Assembly: GCF_021190915.1 (NCBI RefSeq)
Contig: NZ_JAIOAP010000024.1
Coordinates: forward strand, 1 to 64,000
Source: Cohnella silvisoli
GTDB taxonomy: Bacteria > Bacillota > Bacilli > Paenibacillales > Paenibacillaceae
Direction of reading: 5' to 3'
Length of the DNA: 64,000 nt
Both the position numbers and the translations under genes were made by a program. Below are positions 7,226 through 15,759 of this stretch, piece after piece (positions within the stretch are counted from its first letter, which is position 1; every line of letters begins with the position of its first letter). The notes under the pieces were generated by a model, which worked only from the letters and a program-made list of their open reading frames with translations, ran no database searches and was not told the DNA's origin.

Positions 7226-7894
7226 ATGAAAAAGTTGAGTTTAATTCAGCGTATTGTCGAACAAGGTGTTGTAGCGGTATTGCGAGGGAAAGATGCAAAT
7301 GATGTGGTTGAAATGGCCGAGCAAGCCATCGCGGGCGGAATCAAAGTCATCGAGGTGACTATGACGGTTCCTTCGGCTTTAGGAGCTATTGAGAAGTTAG
7401 TCTCGAAATATTCGAGTTCGACGGAAGACCCCGAGAAGTTCGCTATCATCGGTGTAGGAACGGTGTTGGACCCGGAAACGGCACGTTCCGCCATTCTAAG
7501 CGGCTCGGAATTCGTAGTCGGACCGTCCCTTAATCCGGCGACCATCGCGCTCTGCAACCGATATCGGGTTCCCGTTATGCCGGGAGTCATGACGATCAAA
7601 GAAATACAAGAAGCTCTGGAGCTGGGCGTCGATATCGTCAAGCTGTTTCCAAGCAGCTCCCCCTCCATGATCAAAGCGATTAAAGGCCCGTTGCCGCAGG
7701 CGAATATTATGCCCACGGGCGGTGTGATGCTCGATAATCTCGGAGAATGGATATCATCTGGAGCGGTGGCCGTCGGAATCGGCTCCGATCTCACGAGCGA
7801 TGCGCTCAAAAAAGGGGACTATAGCCTAATTGCTAATCGAGCCTCCCAATATGTACAAGCTTTCAAAGCAGCCAAAAATAGCGTGAGTCAGTAA
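7226..7894 (+). CDS. kdgA: KDPG/KHG aldolase
   Basis: A 222-residue class I aldolase splitting 2-keto-3-deoxy-6-phosphogluconate to pyruvate and glyceraldehyde 3-phosphate. The Schiff-base lysine lies in VDIVKLFPSS, the catalytic glutamate in IKVIEVTMT, and the phosphate loop in PTGGVMLDN. Length matches the trimeric Eda family. The start ATG follows GGCGGAAA. It completes the kdgK unit and is closed by a strong terminator. Regulation is presumably through the GntR gene at the head of the operon. Confidence 0.92.
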   Translation: MKKLSLIQRIVEQGVVAVLRGKDANDVVEMAEQAIAGGIKVIEVTMTVPSALGAIEKLVSKYSSSTEDPEKFAIIGVGTVLDPETARSAILSGSEFVVGPSLNPATIALCNRYRVPVMPGVMTIKEIQEALELGVDIVKLFPSSSPSMIKAIKGPLPQANIMPTGGVMLDNLGEWISSGAVAVGIGSDLTSDALKKGDYSLIANRASQYVQAFKAAKNSVSQ

Positions 7895-7912
7895 ACAGTT
7901 GAATTAGAGACT

Positions 7913-7946
7913 AGACCATGAATGACGATTTCGTGGTCTTTTTTTG
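7913..7946 (+). terminator. Terminator of the gntR-kdgK-kdgA operon
   Basis: AGACCATGAA pairs with TTCGTGGTCT, followed directly by seven T residues. Confidence 0.9.
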
Positions 7947-8092
7947 TTTTAAAGTGAGTCAACCAGCCTGCGTCCCCCATCGTCCCCCCCCCTTTAGTCT
8001 GGGGTGCAGACCCAACTCATGATTGGGGAAATGATAAACTCTTTCCAATATGCTTGTGAAAGCAAGTCAAAAGGGAAGAAGGGGAGAATAAG

Positions 8093-9454
8093 ATGAGGTA
8101 CCTTTTGCGTATAGTCGTTTTTTTATGTGTGTGCGCTGTGTTCGTGGGGGGATTCGGTGTTCTCGGATATACTAGGACGATGCAACATGAGATGTCGGTT
8201 TACGATAAGCCAGTTCCATCTTTGCAAGGCGTGGAGACACCCGAATATGATCCGCATAAACCGACAGTGGCCGTTATTCTTGGGAATAATGCGACTGAGG
8301 TCATTGATTTTCTAGTTCCTTATGAAATGTTCTCCAGTACAGGAGCCTATAATGTATTTGCCGTTGCCTCGGATCGAAACGTAAAGTCATTAACGGGCGG
8401 TCTTGACGTGATCCCCCATTACTCCTTTACGGAAATGGACGAATTATTAGGTAAAAGCCCGGACATTCTAGTGATCCCCAACATTCCGATGATGGAAGGC
8501 AAGAAAGTTCACCCCGTTCGAGACTGGATACTTAAAAATTCCGGCAATGAAACGACGCTGCTAAGTATTTGTAATGGAGCGGAAACGCTAGCCGATACCG
8601 GGTTGTTGAACGGGAAATCAGCGGCGACGCATTGGGGGGATATTAGTAGGTTAGAAAAGAAATATCCTGAGGTTCATTGGAAAAGGGATCAGCGTTATGT
8701 TCCCGACGGGAACATCGTTTCCTCGGCGGGCGTGACATCCGGGATCGATGCCGTTCTCTATGTCCTATCGCAGAAATTAGGCGAAGCCGCAACAGTGAAA
8801 ACAGCGGAAGAAATGAATTACCCCTTGTACCATTTTGTTCATCATCCGAAGATGGAGCCCTTTTCCATAGAGCCAAGCGATGCGGCTTATATCTTAAATT
8901 TTGCCTATCACTGGGAGAAGAGAAAGGCAGGCGTAATGCTTTATAACGGTATAGAGGAAACCGCGTTGGGCTCGGTATTCGATACGTATTCCGCTTCCGG
9001 AACGACAAAGACGCTTACGATTTCAAGCTCGGATCGGCCCATAGTGACCAAACATCACCTTAACCTGCTCGCCAGATATCAAATGTCGAATGCTCCAAAA
9101 CTTGATAAAATGATAGTTGCCGGAACCGAGGCGAAGTCTCTAGCCATGGAGGCCGTAAATGATTGGAACGCGCAAGGCAAAGAAACGAGACTTCTATTCT
9201 TGCATAGCGATTCTCCGAAAAGATTCGTTATGGAAGCGCCGTTGGAGGATTTATCCAAACAGGAGGATATTCGAACCGCTGAATTCGCTGCGAAGCGACT
9301 AGAGTATCGTGCTGACCATCTAAATCTTGAAGGCCAGTCGTTTTCTCTTGAAGCTTTCGGTAGACCGCTGTTAATTGGCTTATTATCCGTGCTGGTTGCT
9401 TTATATATTGACAGACGATTTATCAGGAAGAAAAAAACTTCCCCATCGATGTAA
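8093..9454 (+). CDS. Membrane-anchored DJ-1/PfpI (GATase1-like) protein
   Basis: A 453-residue protein. Residues 5-27 form an N-terminal membrane segment or uncleaved signal; residues about 60-250 form a DJ-1/PfpI fold with the nucleophile elbow LLSICNGAETLAD (Cys at residue 160) and a following His in AATHWGD. This is the arrangement of the ligand-type domain found in AraC/GlxA regulators, but there is no DNA-binding domain. A second, unrelated-looking half (260-420) precedes a C-terminal membrane helix (LLIGLLSVLVALYI) and a basic tail, so the body should face outward. Start ATG after AAGGGGAG. Enzymatic function is not proven; a sensing or amidohydrolase role is possible. Confidence 0.75.
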   Translation: MRYLLRIVVFLCVCAVFVGGFGVLGYTRTMQHEMSVYDKPVPSLQGVETPEYDPHKPTVAVILGNNATEVIDFLVPYEMFSSTGAYNVFAVASDRNVKSLTGGLDVIPHYSFTEMDELLGKSPDILVIPNIPMMEGKKVHPVRDWILKNSGNETTLLSICNGAETLADTGLLNGKSAATHWGDISRLEKKYPEVHWKRDQRYVPDGNIVSSAGVTSGIDAVLYVLSQKLGEAATVKTAEEMNYPLYHFVHHPKMEPFSIEPSDAAYILNFAYHWEKRKAGVMLYNGIEETALGSVFDTYSASGTTKTLTISSSDRPIVTKHHLNLLARYQMSNAPKLDKMIVAGTEAKSLAMEAVNDWNAQGKETRLLFLHSDSPKRFVMEAPLEDLSKQEDIRTAEFAAKRLEYRADHLNLEGQSFSLEAFGRPLLIGLLSVLVALYIDRRFIRKKKTSPSM

Positions 9455-9458
9455 TCGC

Positions 9459-9482
9459 AAACCATTTCGCAGGTTAACAGCC
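9459..9482 (+). promoter_or_regulatory. TTTCGCAG element A (before truncated sensor)
   Basis: AACCATTTCGCAGGTTAAC; core TTTCGCAG at 9465-9472, 131 bp before the TTG start of the sensor. First of five similar elements in this region; a weak CcpA-like site (TGAAAGCACTT) follows near 9526. Confidence 0.5.
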
Positions 9483-9602
9483 TATTTTATAAGTGTCCAG
9501 CATGATAATATCGATTCGCGGTAAATGAAAGCACTTATAGGGCATTTGGGTTAAAATAATAGTGTTCGTCAGCAGGGTTGCTTTGGAAAAGAGGGGTACA
9601 CG

Positions 9603-10583
9603 TTGTTCAGAGCGCTTGATAAGAAGATGAAGGTCATTCTATTATCAGTTATCCTGTTGTACGTGGTTTTGTCCAGCGTGCTCGTATTTCGAACGATCCA
9701 GAACAGAAGCGCGGAGATGCAGCGCCAGCTCTCCCTCCAATATACCGGCCAACAGCATAAAAACGCTCAGCTGTTCATGAAATGGATGGAGGAAGTGGCG
9801 AGCCTGGTCACGAATAATACAGTCGTTCATGCCTCGCTTTCAAGCAGCGAATACGACAATACGATTCCGCCGATATTGGACGGCATGATTTCTTCTAACC
9901 TTTATATATCGGACATGGTTATCTACGGAAACAGCGGAAGCGTGTACGCGTCCAGCAACGTTTCGGCGATTCGTCCTTTTAGCGAGATTAAAGAAGTTGC
10001 CGAATACGCCAAATTTCTGAGCTCTGAATTGACTTCCGAATGGATCATTCAAGCTCCGGGATCGCTTGTGTACACGAACACAGACCCGCGCAGAAGGCTT
10101 CTCTATGTCGCGAAGATCATGGACAAGAAGGAGAAGTCGGCGGGTTTGCTCTTGATGACCGTGGATCTGAAAAAGATGACCGGCTTTTATCATGCCGACG
10201 ATCCCGAACTTTACGGTCGGCATCCGACGTATATACTGACGCACGATCATTCGATTGTGAACGCGAGCGGGCTGCAGCAAGAGCCGGACGATCCCATTTG
10301 GGCGACTCTGCTAGATTCGCAGCCCGGTCAGGAGATGACTGTAAACCGAACGGATAAAGGAATCGTTCTTCTCTATCGGCTGTACCACTCCGATGATCGC
10401 ATGGCTATTCTCATTTCGGGCGAACCTATTAAAAGCGAGCTCAGACTATTGAGAAACACGCTAATCGGAGTAGGCCTATTTATTTTGCTATTGTTTTTCG
10501 TGCTGATTCAACGGCTATCGCGCAGCATTCTGGAGCCTCTCAAGGAGTTGTACAAAAAAATGCGCAGGCATCACGAGATTTGA
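9603..10583 (+). CDS. Truncated YesM-type sensor without kinase domain
   Basis: A 326-residue protein with a membrane helix at about 10-30, a long extracellular Cache-like sensing domain, a second helix at about 283-305 (LIGVGLFILLLFFVLI) and the first turn of a HAMP linker (ILEPLKELYKKM). It then ends within six residues. The usual histidine phosphotransfer and ATPase domains are absent, and the stop lies 13 bp inside the end of the convergent kinase gene. The neighbouring complete kinase on the other strand suggests that a second kinase gene lost its 3' half in a rearrangement. Start TTG after AGAGGGGTACACG. It may still bind a sugar ligand, but it cannot signal alone by phosphorylation. 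Confidence 0.75.
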   Translation: MFRALDKKMKVILLSVILLYVVLSSVLVFRTIQNRSAEMQRQLSLQYTGQQHKNAQLFMKWMEEVASLVTNNTVVHASLSSSEYDNTIPPILDGMISSNLYISDMVIYGNSGSVYASSNVSAIRPFSEIKEVAEYAKFLSSELTSEWIIQAPGSLVYTNTDPRRRLLYVAKIMDKKEKSAGLLLMTVDLKKMTGFYHADDPELYGRHPTYILTHDHSIVNASGLQQEPDDPIWATLLDSQPGQEMTVNRTDKGIVLLYRLYHSDDRMAILISGEPIKSELRLLRNTLIGVGLFILLLFFVLIQRLSRSILEPLKELYKKMRRHHEI

Positions 10584-12358
10584 CCGTTGTTCAAACGAAT
10601 CCGAACGAGAACTGTCGTTCCTTTGCCGGGTTCGCTCGTGATGGTCAAACCGCATTCCGCCCCGTATTCGAGTTTGATTCGTTCATCGACGTTTCTAAGG
10701 CCGTATCCGCTTTGAAATAATACGTTTTTGCCGGTGTTTTGAACATCGGATTTACTCCTGAAACCTACGCCGTCGTCCTTGATTTCAAAGAAGAGATAGG
10801 CTTCGTTCTCCCAGCTTTTAACCTCGATTAAGCCCTTCCCCTGTTTCTCGCTCATCCCATGCTTGATTGCATTTTCCACTAATGGCTGAAGAATCAACTT
10901 CAAAATTCGAATTTTTCGCAGCGGCTCCGGAATGTCATAGGTCACGTCGAATTTATCGGGAAAGCGCATGAGCTCCACCGTCACGAAGCTTTGAACGAGC
11001 CTGATTTCCTCCTCGACGGCAATGTGCTTATCTCCTTTATGCAAGCTGATTCTGAAAAACGTTGCCAATGCGGAAATCATTCTTTCGATTTCAGGTTGTT
11101 TCTTCAAACGGGCCGTCCATGTAATGGCGTCAAGCGTATTGTACAAGAAATGCGGGTTGATCTGAGACTGCAGCGCGGTCAACTCCATAACACGCTGTTT
11201 CTCCTTTTCTTCGTTGTTCTCGTTAATGAGATTATTAATTCGGTCGATCATCGCGTAGTAGCTGTTTTCCAACTCGCTTATTTCGTCGCTCGGGTTTTTT
11301 CGGTCAATCATTAGCTTTAGTCCGGACTTGCCGATCGTACCTAGCTTCTTAGTCAGATTGAAGACAGGCTCCGTAATTTTAGCGGCCAAATAAAAAGACA
11401 GAACGAGAAGCCCGATAAACGTTAACAAAGCGAAAAACAGCGCATTGCGGTTACCTTCATCGATTGCCCCGAATAGATGGGGACGGGACACGACGGAAAT
11501 CAGCTTCCAATCGACGCCGAATCGGTTAAGTCGGTCGCTTAATGGATAGGTGCTCAGTACGTAGTTTAGGCGGTCCGACGAAACATTCCGATAACCTGCC
11601 GTATCGCCGGGGTGAAAAGAATCGGATTCGAGAAGCGTGTTTCCGACGATCCGTTTATCCGGATGGGAGATGACTTCGTTGTTTACCGAAGCGATATAGG
11701 AATACCCAATCCCCTCGAATGCGGGTTTATAGAGGTTGAATAAGGACGATTCCTTCACGTAGATGAGCAGGATCCCGATATTTTGTCCCGTATAGAAATT
11801 ACGGTATTTCTGGCCAAAGACGACATAAGCCTTACCGCTGGCATCATGTTTTACTTTACCGACAACCGGCAAAATAGACTGTTTAACATTCGATATCAGC
11901 AGGTCATCCGGGTCTTCGAAGATTTCCGTATCTGCGACGTACCGGTAACGAGTCCCTTCGTTCGTAATGACCACGATGTCGCCGATGAGCTCGTTTTTGG
12001 CAACGATTCCTTCCATGAGGGATCGGATATGCGCTTTTTTCTCCTCTTCGGGAATCGATAAATCGCCGATAGTTCGGTAAATGTCCGTGCTGACCAACAA
12101 TCGGAGAGAAAGCATCTGGATATCGTCGACGATCAGCTCGAGGCTGAGCCCGATCTCTTTTTGGATGTTGCCGATGTGATTGTATAAATTGTTTTTTAGA
12201 TACGTATGCGCATAAATGTTGAAGACACCCAGCATCAGAGTAAGGTGCAGGGTCAGTCCGGCGACGATGACGAATACGATCCGGGTTCTGATTTTAAGTT
12301 TCCGCATAATGGAAGACGACTTGTAGCCGTGATCTTGGTTATTGATGATATTTGGCAT
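10571..12358 (-). CDS. YesM-type sensor histidine kinase
   Basis: A 595-residue membrane kinase. Helix 1 lies at about residues 28-50, followed by an extracellular Cache-like domain (to about 300), helix 2 (ALFFALLTFIGLLVLSFYLA), HAMP, then the His_kinase motif INPHFLYNTLDAITW (phosphorylated His near 404), the N box LVENAIKHG and G boxes DDGVGF and GYGLRNV. This is the LytS/YesM class that drives AraC-type response regulators. It overlaps the response regulator gene upstream by 20 bp, so the two are co-translated. An internal ATG at 12305-12307 is an alternative start but lacks a good ribosome site. Likely senses an oligosaccharide, controlling the importer and enzymes to the right. Confidence 0.9.
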   Translation of the reverse strand: MPNIINNQDHGYKSSSIMRKLKIRTRIVFVIVAGLTLHLTLMLGVFNIYAHTYLKNNLYNHIGNIQKEIGLSLELIVDDIQMLSLRLLVSTDIYRTIGDLSIPEEEKKAHIRSLMEGIVAKNELIGDIVVITNEGTRYRYVADTEIFEDPDDLLISNVKQSILPVVGKVKHDASGKAYVVFGQKYRNFYTGQNIGILLIYVKESSLFNLYKPAFEGIGYSYIASVNNEVISHPDKRIVGNTLLESDSFHPGDTAGYRNVSSDRLNYVLSTYPLSDRLNRFGVDWKLISVVSRPHLFGAIDEGNRNALFFALLTFIGLLVLSFYLAAKITEPVFNLTKKLGTIGKSGLKLMIDRKNPSDEISELENSYYAMIDRINNLINENNEEKEKQRVMELTALQSQINPHFLYNTLDAITWTARLKKQPEIERMISALATFFRISLHKGDKHIAVEEEIRLVQSFVTVELMRFPDKFDVTYDIPEPLRKIRILKLILQPLVENAIKHGMSEKQGKGLIEVKSWENEAYLFFEIKDDGVGFRSKSDVQNTGKNVLFQSGYGLRNVDERIKLEYGAECGLTITSEPGKGTTVLVRIRLNNGQIS

Positions 12359-13595
12359 ATTCGCTAGGGGACATTCCGGTCATTTTTCGAAAAATTTGGC
12401 TGAAATACTTGGAGTCTCCGAAACCGACATTTAAACCGACTTCATAAACGCGGTAGGAGGTATGGCGCAACAAACGTTTGGCCTCATCGATCCGGTATTC
12501 CGTCAGGCATTCGTAGAAAGTTTTGTTCAGGTCTTTCCTGAACAAATGCATGAGATGGGTCGAACTAACATGCACCGTTTCTGCAACTAAGTCCGCGGTA
12601 ATGTTGTCGGAGTAATGTAATCGGATATAAGCAAGAGCATCCCGCACTTCGCGACGCGGACCTGAACGTTCATCATCCGATTCAAACAACACGCCGCCTA
12701 AACCGGAGATGGATTTCCGAGCCGCTTCTCGCGCCTTGACGCACGAGGTATGGATACCCATATACGGGTCAGGCGATTCATGGAAACCGACCGTCGCTTG
12801 GAAGCCGGCAGCTTCTTTTACATTAGCGATAACTGCATAACCAAAAGAATAAAGCGCGGAAACGAAATCCAAGGAAGTTTGGTTAGAATGGCAAATCAGC
12901 GTCCACTCCGTAGGCGCGCTTCGCACAATAGCAATCGCGGATAAAGATTTTGCGTCGACCGTAAGACGGATTTGTTGTTCTACGGCGGACCATTTCGCTT
13001 GCGTCGTGTAATCCGCCACGGAAACTGAGTCGGGGATGATCGAAATGACGGCAACCATTAGTTTGTCCTCAGTCGGCATCGCGATATTTAACCATTCGTA
13101 TTTTTCCCGAATCAATGCTGGATCGGAAATTCGCCCGAAAAGCAAATCGAGCCAGAATTGCGAGGAAATGGCGTCTACCTCATCCTTAAATTTCAACAAC
13201 TGGATACGATCCGCTTCTTTTTCGTTTATTTGCTGCCCAACTCTGATGACCGCCTCAGCCAATTCTTCAATGTTTACCGGTTTGAGAAGGTAAGTGGATG
13301 CTCCATGACGGATGGCCTCTTGGGCATATTGAAATTCGTCATACCCGCTGAGGACAATGATACCGCAGTGCAGGTTATGCTCTCTGATTTTCTCGATAAA
13401 TTCCAATCCATTCATATAGGGCATGCGTACATCTGTCATGATGACGTCCGGACGATGAAGCAAAGCCAGATCGAGTCCTTCCAAGCCATTACTCGCTTCT
13501 CCCACAATTTCAACCCCATATTCAGCCCAATCGATGGTCTCCCGAATTCCGGTGCGTACTAGATACTCATCGTCAACGATAAGCGCTTTCAACAT
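12339..13595 (-). CDS. YesN-type response regulator (receiver + AraC)
   Basis: A 418-residue regulator. The receiver domain shows the acidic pair VDDEY, the phosphorylation site IMTDVRMP (Asp55) and the conserved lysine in YLLKPV. A middle linker of about 180 residues precedes an AraC/XylS double helix-turn-helix (STHLMHLFRKDLNKTF ... VGFGDSKYFSQIFRK). Start is the ATG at 13593-13595 behind AAGGGG. It is divergent from the ABC permease genes, and it is the best candidate to bind the TTTCGCAG elements found before five nearby units. Confidence 0.9.
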   Translation of the reverse strand: MLKALIVDDEYLVRTGIRETIDWAEYGVEIVGEASNGLEGLDLALLHRPDVIMTDVRMPYMNGLEFIEKIREHNLHCGIIVLSGYDEFQYAQEAIRHGASTYLLKPVNIEELAEAVIRVGQQINEKEADRIQLLKFKDEVDAISSQFWLDLLFGRISDPALIREKYEWLNIAMPTEDKLMVAVISIIPDSVSVADYTTQAKWSAVEQQIRLTVDAKSLSAIAIVRSAPTEWTLICHSNQTSLDFVSALYSFGYAVIANVKEAAGFQATVGFHESPDPYMGIHTSCVKAREAARKSISGLGGVLFESDDERSGPRREVRDALAYIRLHYSDNITADLVAETVHVSSTHLMHLFRKDLNKTFYECLTEYRIDEAKRLLRHTSYRVYEVGLNVGFGDSKYFSQIFRKMTGMSPSEYAKYHQ

Positions 13596-13700
13596 GATGG
13601 ACGACCCCTTAATAACCAATTCATATTTTGATTACTTTAACTATTATAAGGTGCCGATTCATTCCCGTCATTTTCATTTTAGGTTCTGGCAGGATAATCT

Positions 13701-13731
13701 ACTCTTTCGCAGGATTGCAGGATGTCGCAGG
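13701..13731 (+). promoter_or_regulatory. TTTCGCAG element B (before ABC permeases)
   Basis: Core TTTCGCAG at 13705-13712 and a second TGTCGCAG at 13723-13730, 18 bp downstream, so two half-sites in tandem as AraC-family dimers like. 73 bp before the permease start. Confidence 0.55.
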
Positions 13732-13784
13732 AGTAAAGGAAGCGTTAACATTATGTATATTCGGTTATAGGGAAGGAAGCAAAC

Positions 13785-14714
13785 ATGAGCGCAAACATAA
13801 GCATGCAACCGTACGCCCCCAAGAAAAGAAAGGCTAAATTTATTATGTATTGGATAAAGGAATGGTCATCGTGGTTATTAATCGTTCCCACGCTGCTATT
13901 TTTTTTCTTTTTCTCCTGGCAGCCGTTATTGTCCGGCATCTGGCTATCCTTTTTCAAGACGAAAGGGTTTAAGGCGGACGGTTTTGTCGGTTTTCAGAAC
14001 TATATTGACGTCATACAAAATTCGGTGTTCCAGCAAACGCTTATTAATACTTTCATGTACGTTATTTGGTCTCTAGTCATTGGATTCGTAATTCCGATAG
14101 TCGTAGCCGTAATCATCAACGAAATGCGTCAATGGAATTCTTGGTTCCGCTTTTCGGTGTATTTTCCAAGCCTGATACCGGGAATCGCTGCCTCGCTGCT
14201 ATGGGCTTTTCTGTTTGAGCCAAGCGAGAACGGCGTCATCAATATGTTGATAGGCAAAATAGGAATCCATCCGCTGCAATGGCTGCAAGACCCCCATTTG
14301 ACGATTGTGACGATTGTTCTCACGATAACGTGGAGAAGCTTCGGAGCGACTACGCTTTTGTATTTGGCAAGCCTACAGGGGGTTAATAGCGAGTTGTATG
14401 AAGCCGCATCGATCGATGGAGCCGATATTTGGCGCAAATTCCGCAACATTACGATTCCCCAGATCGCACCGTTGATCGGCCTTACGCTAATCTTGCAAAT
14501 CAGCGGCGTATTTCAGATTTTTAACGAACCTCTCGTCCTGACTGAAGGCGGTCCGAACAATGCTTCCATGACGCTTCAACTGCAGAGCTATTTCTATGCC
14601 TTTCGTTACTTTGAAGCGGGTCATTCGGTAGCGCTCGGGGTCGTAACGTTCGTGATATTGATGGTAATGACCATCTATTATTTCAGAATACAGAAAAAAT
14701 GGGACAGGGAGTAG
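13785..14714 (+). CDS. ABC sugar importer permease, MalF/UgpA type
   Basis: A 309-residue membrane protein with six predicted helices. The EAA loop EAASIDGADIWRKFRNITIPQI (seen around residues 205-226) couples to an ATPase. Belongs to the CUT1 family carrying oligosaccharides. It is followed after ten bases by the second permease. No ATPase gene is present in the cluster, as is usual for Firmicutes, where MsmX-type ATPases encoded elsewhere are shared. Start ATG after GGAAGGA. Expression probably depends on element B. Confidence 0.92.
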   Translation: MSANISMQPYAPKKRKAKFIMYWIKEWSSWLLIVPTLLFFFFFSWQPLLSGIWLSFFKTKGFKADGFVGFQNYIDVIQNSVFQQTLINTFMYVIWSLVIGFVIPIVVAVIINEMRQWNSWFRFSVYFPSLIPGIAASLLWAFLFEPSENGVINMLIGKIGIHPLQWLQDPHLTIVTIVLTITWRSFGATTLLYLASLQGVNSELYEAASIDGADIWRKFRNITIPQIAPLIGLTLILQISGVFQIFNEPLVLTEGGPNNASMTLQLQSYFYAFRYFEAGHSVALGVVTFVILMVMTIYYFRIQKKWDRE

Positions 14715-14724
14715 GGATTCGCAA

Positions 14725-15609
14725 ATGAGCAAAGTCAAAACTGCAGGCATAATCGGGGATCTCGAATATAAAACGGCAAAAGTAAAAGTGTTTTATTGGC
14801 TGTATTTCGCTATAATGGTTTGCGTTTCTTTAATCTGTATTTTGCCTCCCGTTTGGGTTATTTTATCTAGCTTGAAGGATATCAAGGAGTTTTACGCCAT
14901 ACCGCCGACGATAATTCCCCGTTCGCTCCACTTTGATAAAATATGGAACACATGGAATGAGTTCCGATTTCTGAGGTACTATGCGAACACGTCCTATTTG
15001 ACGCTGGGAACCGTTGCGTTTACTGTTTTCTTTAACGGTTTGGCCGGTTACTTTTTCTCCAAGTTGAAGCCGACAGGGAGCGCGTTCTTCTTTCTTCTTA
15101 TTTTATGGACGGTGCTGCTGCCTAACACGATCGGCATCGTTCCGTTGTTCAGCAATATTGTCGATTTCCCGTTGCTGCATATTAATTTTACGAATACGTA
15201 TTGGCCGTTATGGTTTCTGGCAGCCGTGAATCCCGTCGCGATTCTGATCTTCAAAAACTTTTTCGATACGATTCCGGCTTCGTTGGTTGAAGCGGCCCAT
15301 ATTGACGGTGCATCCAAGATTGGCATCTTCTTGCGCATCGTTCTGCCTTTAAGCATTCCGATTCTGATTACGATTACGATTTTAACGATTAACGGGGTAT
15401 GGAACGACTTTTTCTGGCCTTATATGATACTCAAAGACCAATCGAAGTGGACGGTTATCGTCGCGATTTACAATCTAAGGTCGACGCTGCCCGCGGATAT
15501 TCAGTTTCTCGGTCTGACGTTTGCTATTGTTCCGCCAGTCCTTTTATTCCTCTTTTTCCAACGGTATATTGTTCAAGGTTATGCTATCGCAGGGGGCGTG
15601 AAGGGTTAA
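14725..15609 (+). CDS. ABC sugar importer permease, MalG/UgpE type
   Basis: A 294-residue six-helix permease, partner of the preceding one. The EAA motif is VEAAHIDGASKIGIFLRIVLP. The C-terminal QGYAIAGGVKG is typical of CUT1 inner permeases. It forms the heterodimeric channel with the MalF-like protein and receives substrate from the lipoprotein encoded next. Start ATG after AGGGAG-like sequence overlapping the end of the previous gene's spacer. Confidence 0.92.
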   Translation: MSKVKTAGIIGDLEYKTAKVKVFYWLYFAIMVCVSLICILPPVWVILSSLKDIKEFYAIPPTIIPRSLHFDKIWNTWNEFRFLRYYANTSYLTLGTVAFTVFFNGLAGYFFSKLKPTGSAFFFLLILWTVLLPNTIGIVPLFSNIVDFPLLHINFTNTYWPLWFLAAVNPVAILIFKNFFDTIPASLVEAAHIDGASKIGIFLRIVLPLSIPILITITILTINGVWNDFFWPYMILKDQSKWTVIVAIYNLRSTLPADIQFLGLTFAIVPPVLLFLFFQRYIVQGYAIAGGVKG

Positions 15610-15612
15610 AGA

Positions 15613-15652
15613 AGATCGCAGCATATTAAACCGTTTCGCAGAATTATACCCT
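15613..15652 (+). promoter_or_regulatory. TTTCGCAG element C (before binding protein)
   Basis: ATCGCAG at 15615-15621 and TTTCGCAG at 15634-15641, 19 bp apart. The binding-protein gene therefore has its own promoter in addition to read-through. Confidence 0.5.
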
Positions 15653-15698
15653 ACTGACACTCGTATTTCGTGTGATAGCATTTAGATGCCGGCAGTAA

Positions 15699-15712
15699 GA
15701 AAGCGCTTCACA
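15699..15712 (+). promoter_or_regulatory. Possible CcpA (cre) site
   Basis: GAAAGCGCTTCA, a near-palindrome with the GCGC core of cre sites, downstream of the likely promoter of the binding-protein gene. Similarity by eye only. Confidence 0.35.
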
Positions 15713-15759
15713 AATCAATGTACGTTACGATATCAAAAGAAAGCTTGGGGGAAATGTGC

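Noticed and set aside
7246-7809. Long reverse ORF of 187 codons opposite kdgA
   Set aside because: kdgA has full family motifs; the reverse frame is open because of codon bias.
9079-9465. Reverse ORF of 128 codons inside the PfpI-like gene
   Set aside because: Shadow of a well-supported forward gene; no ribosome site and low-complexity basic translation.
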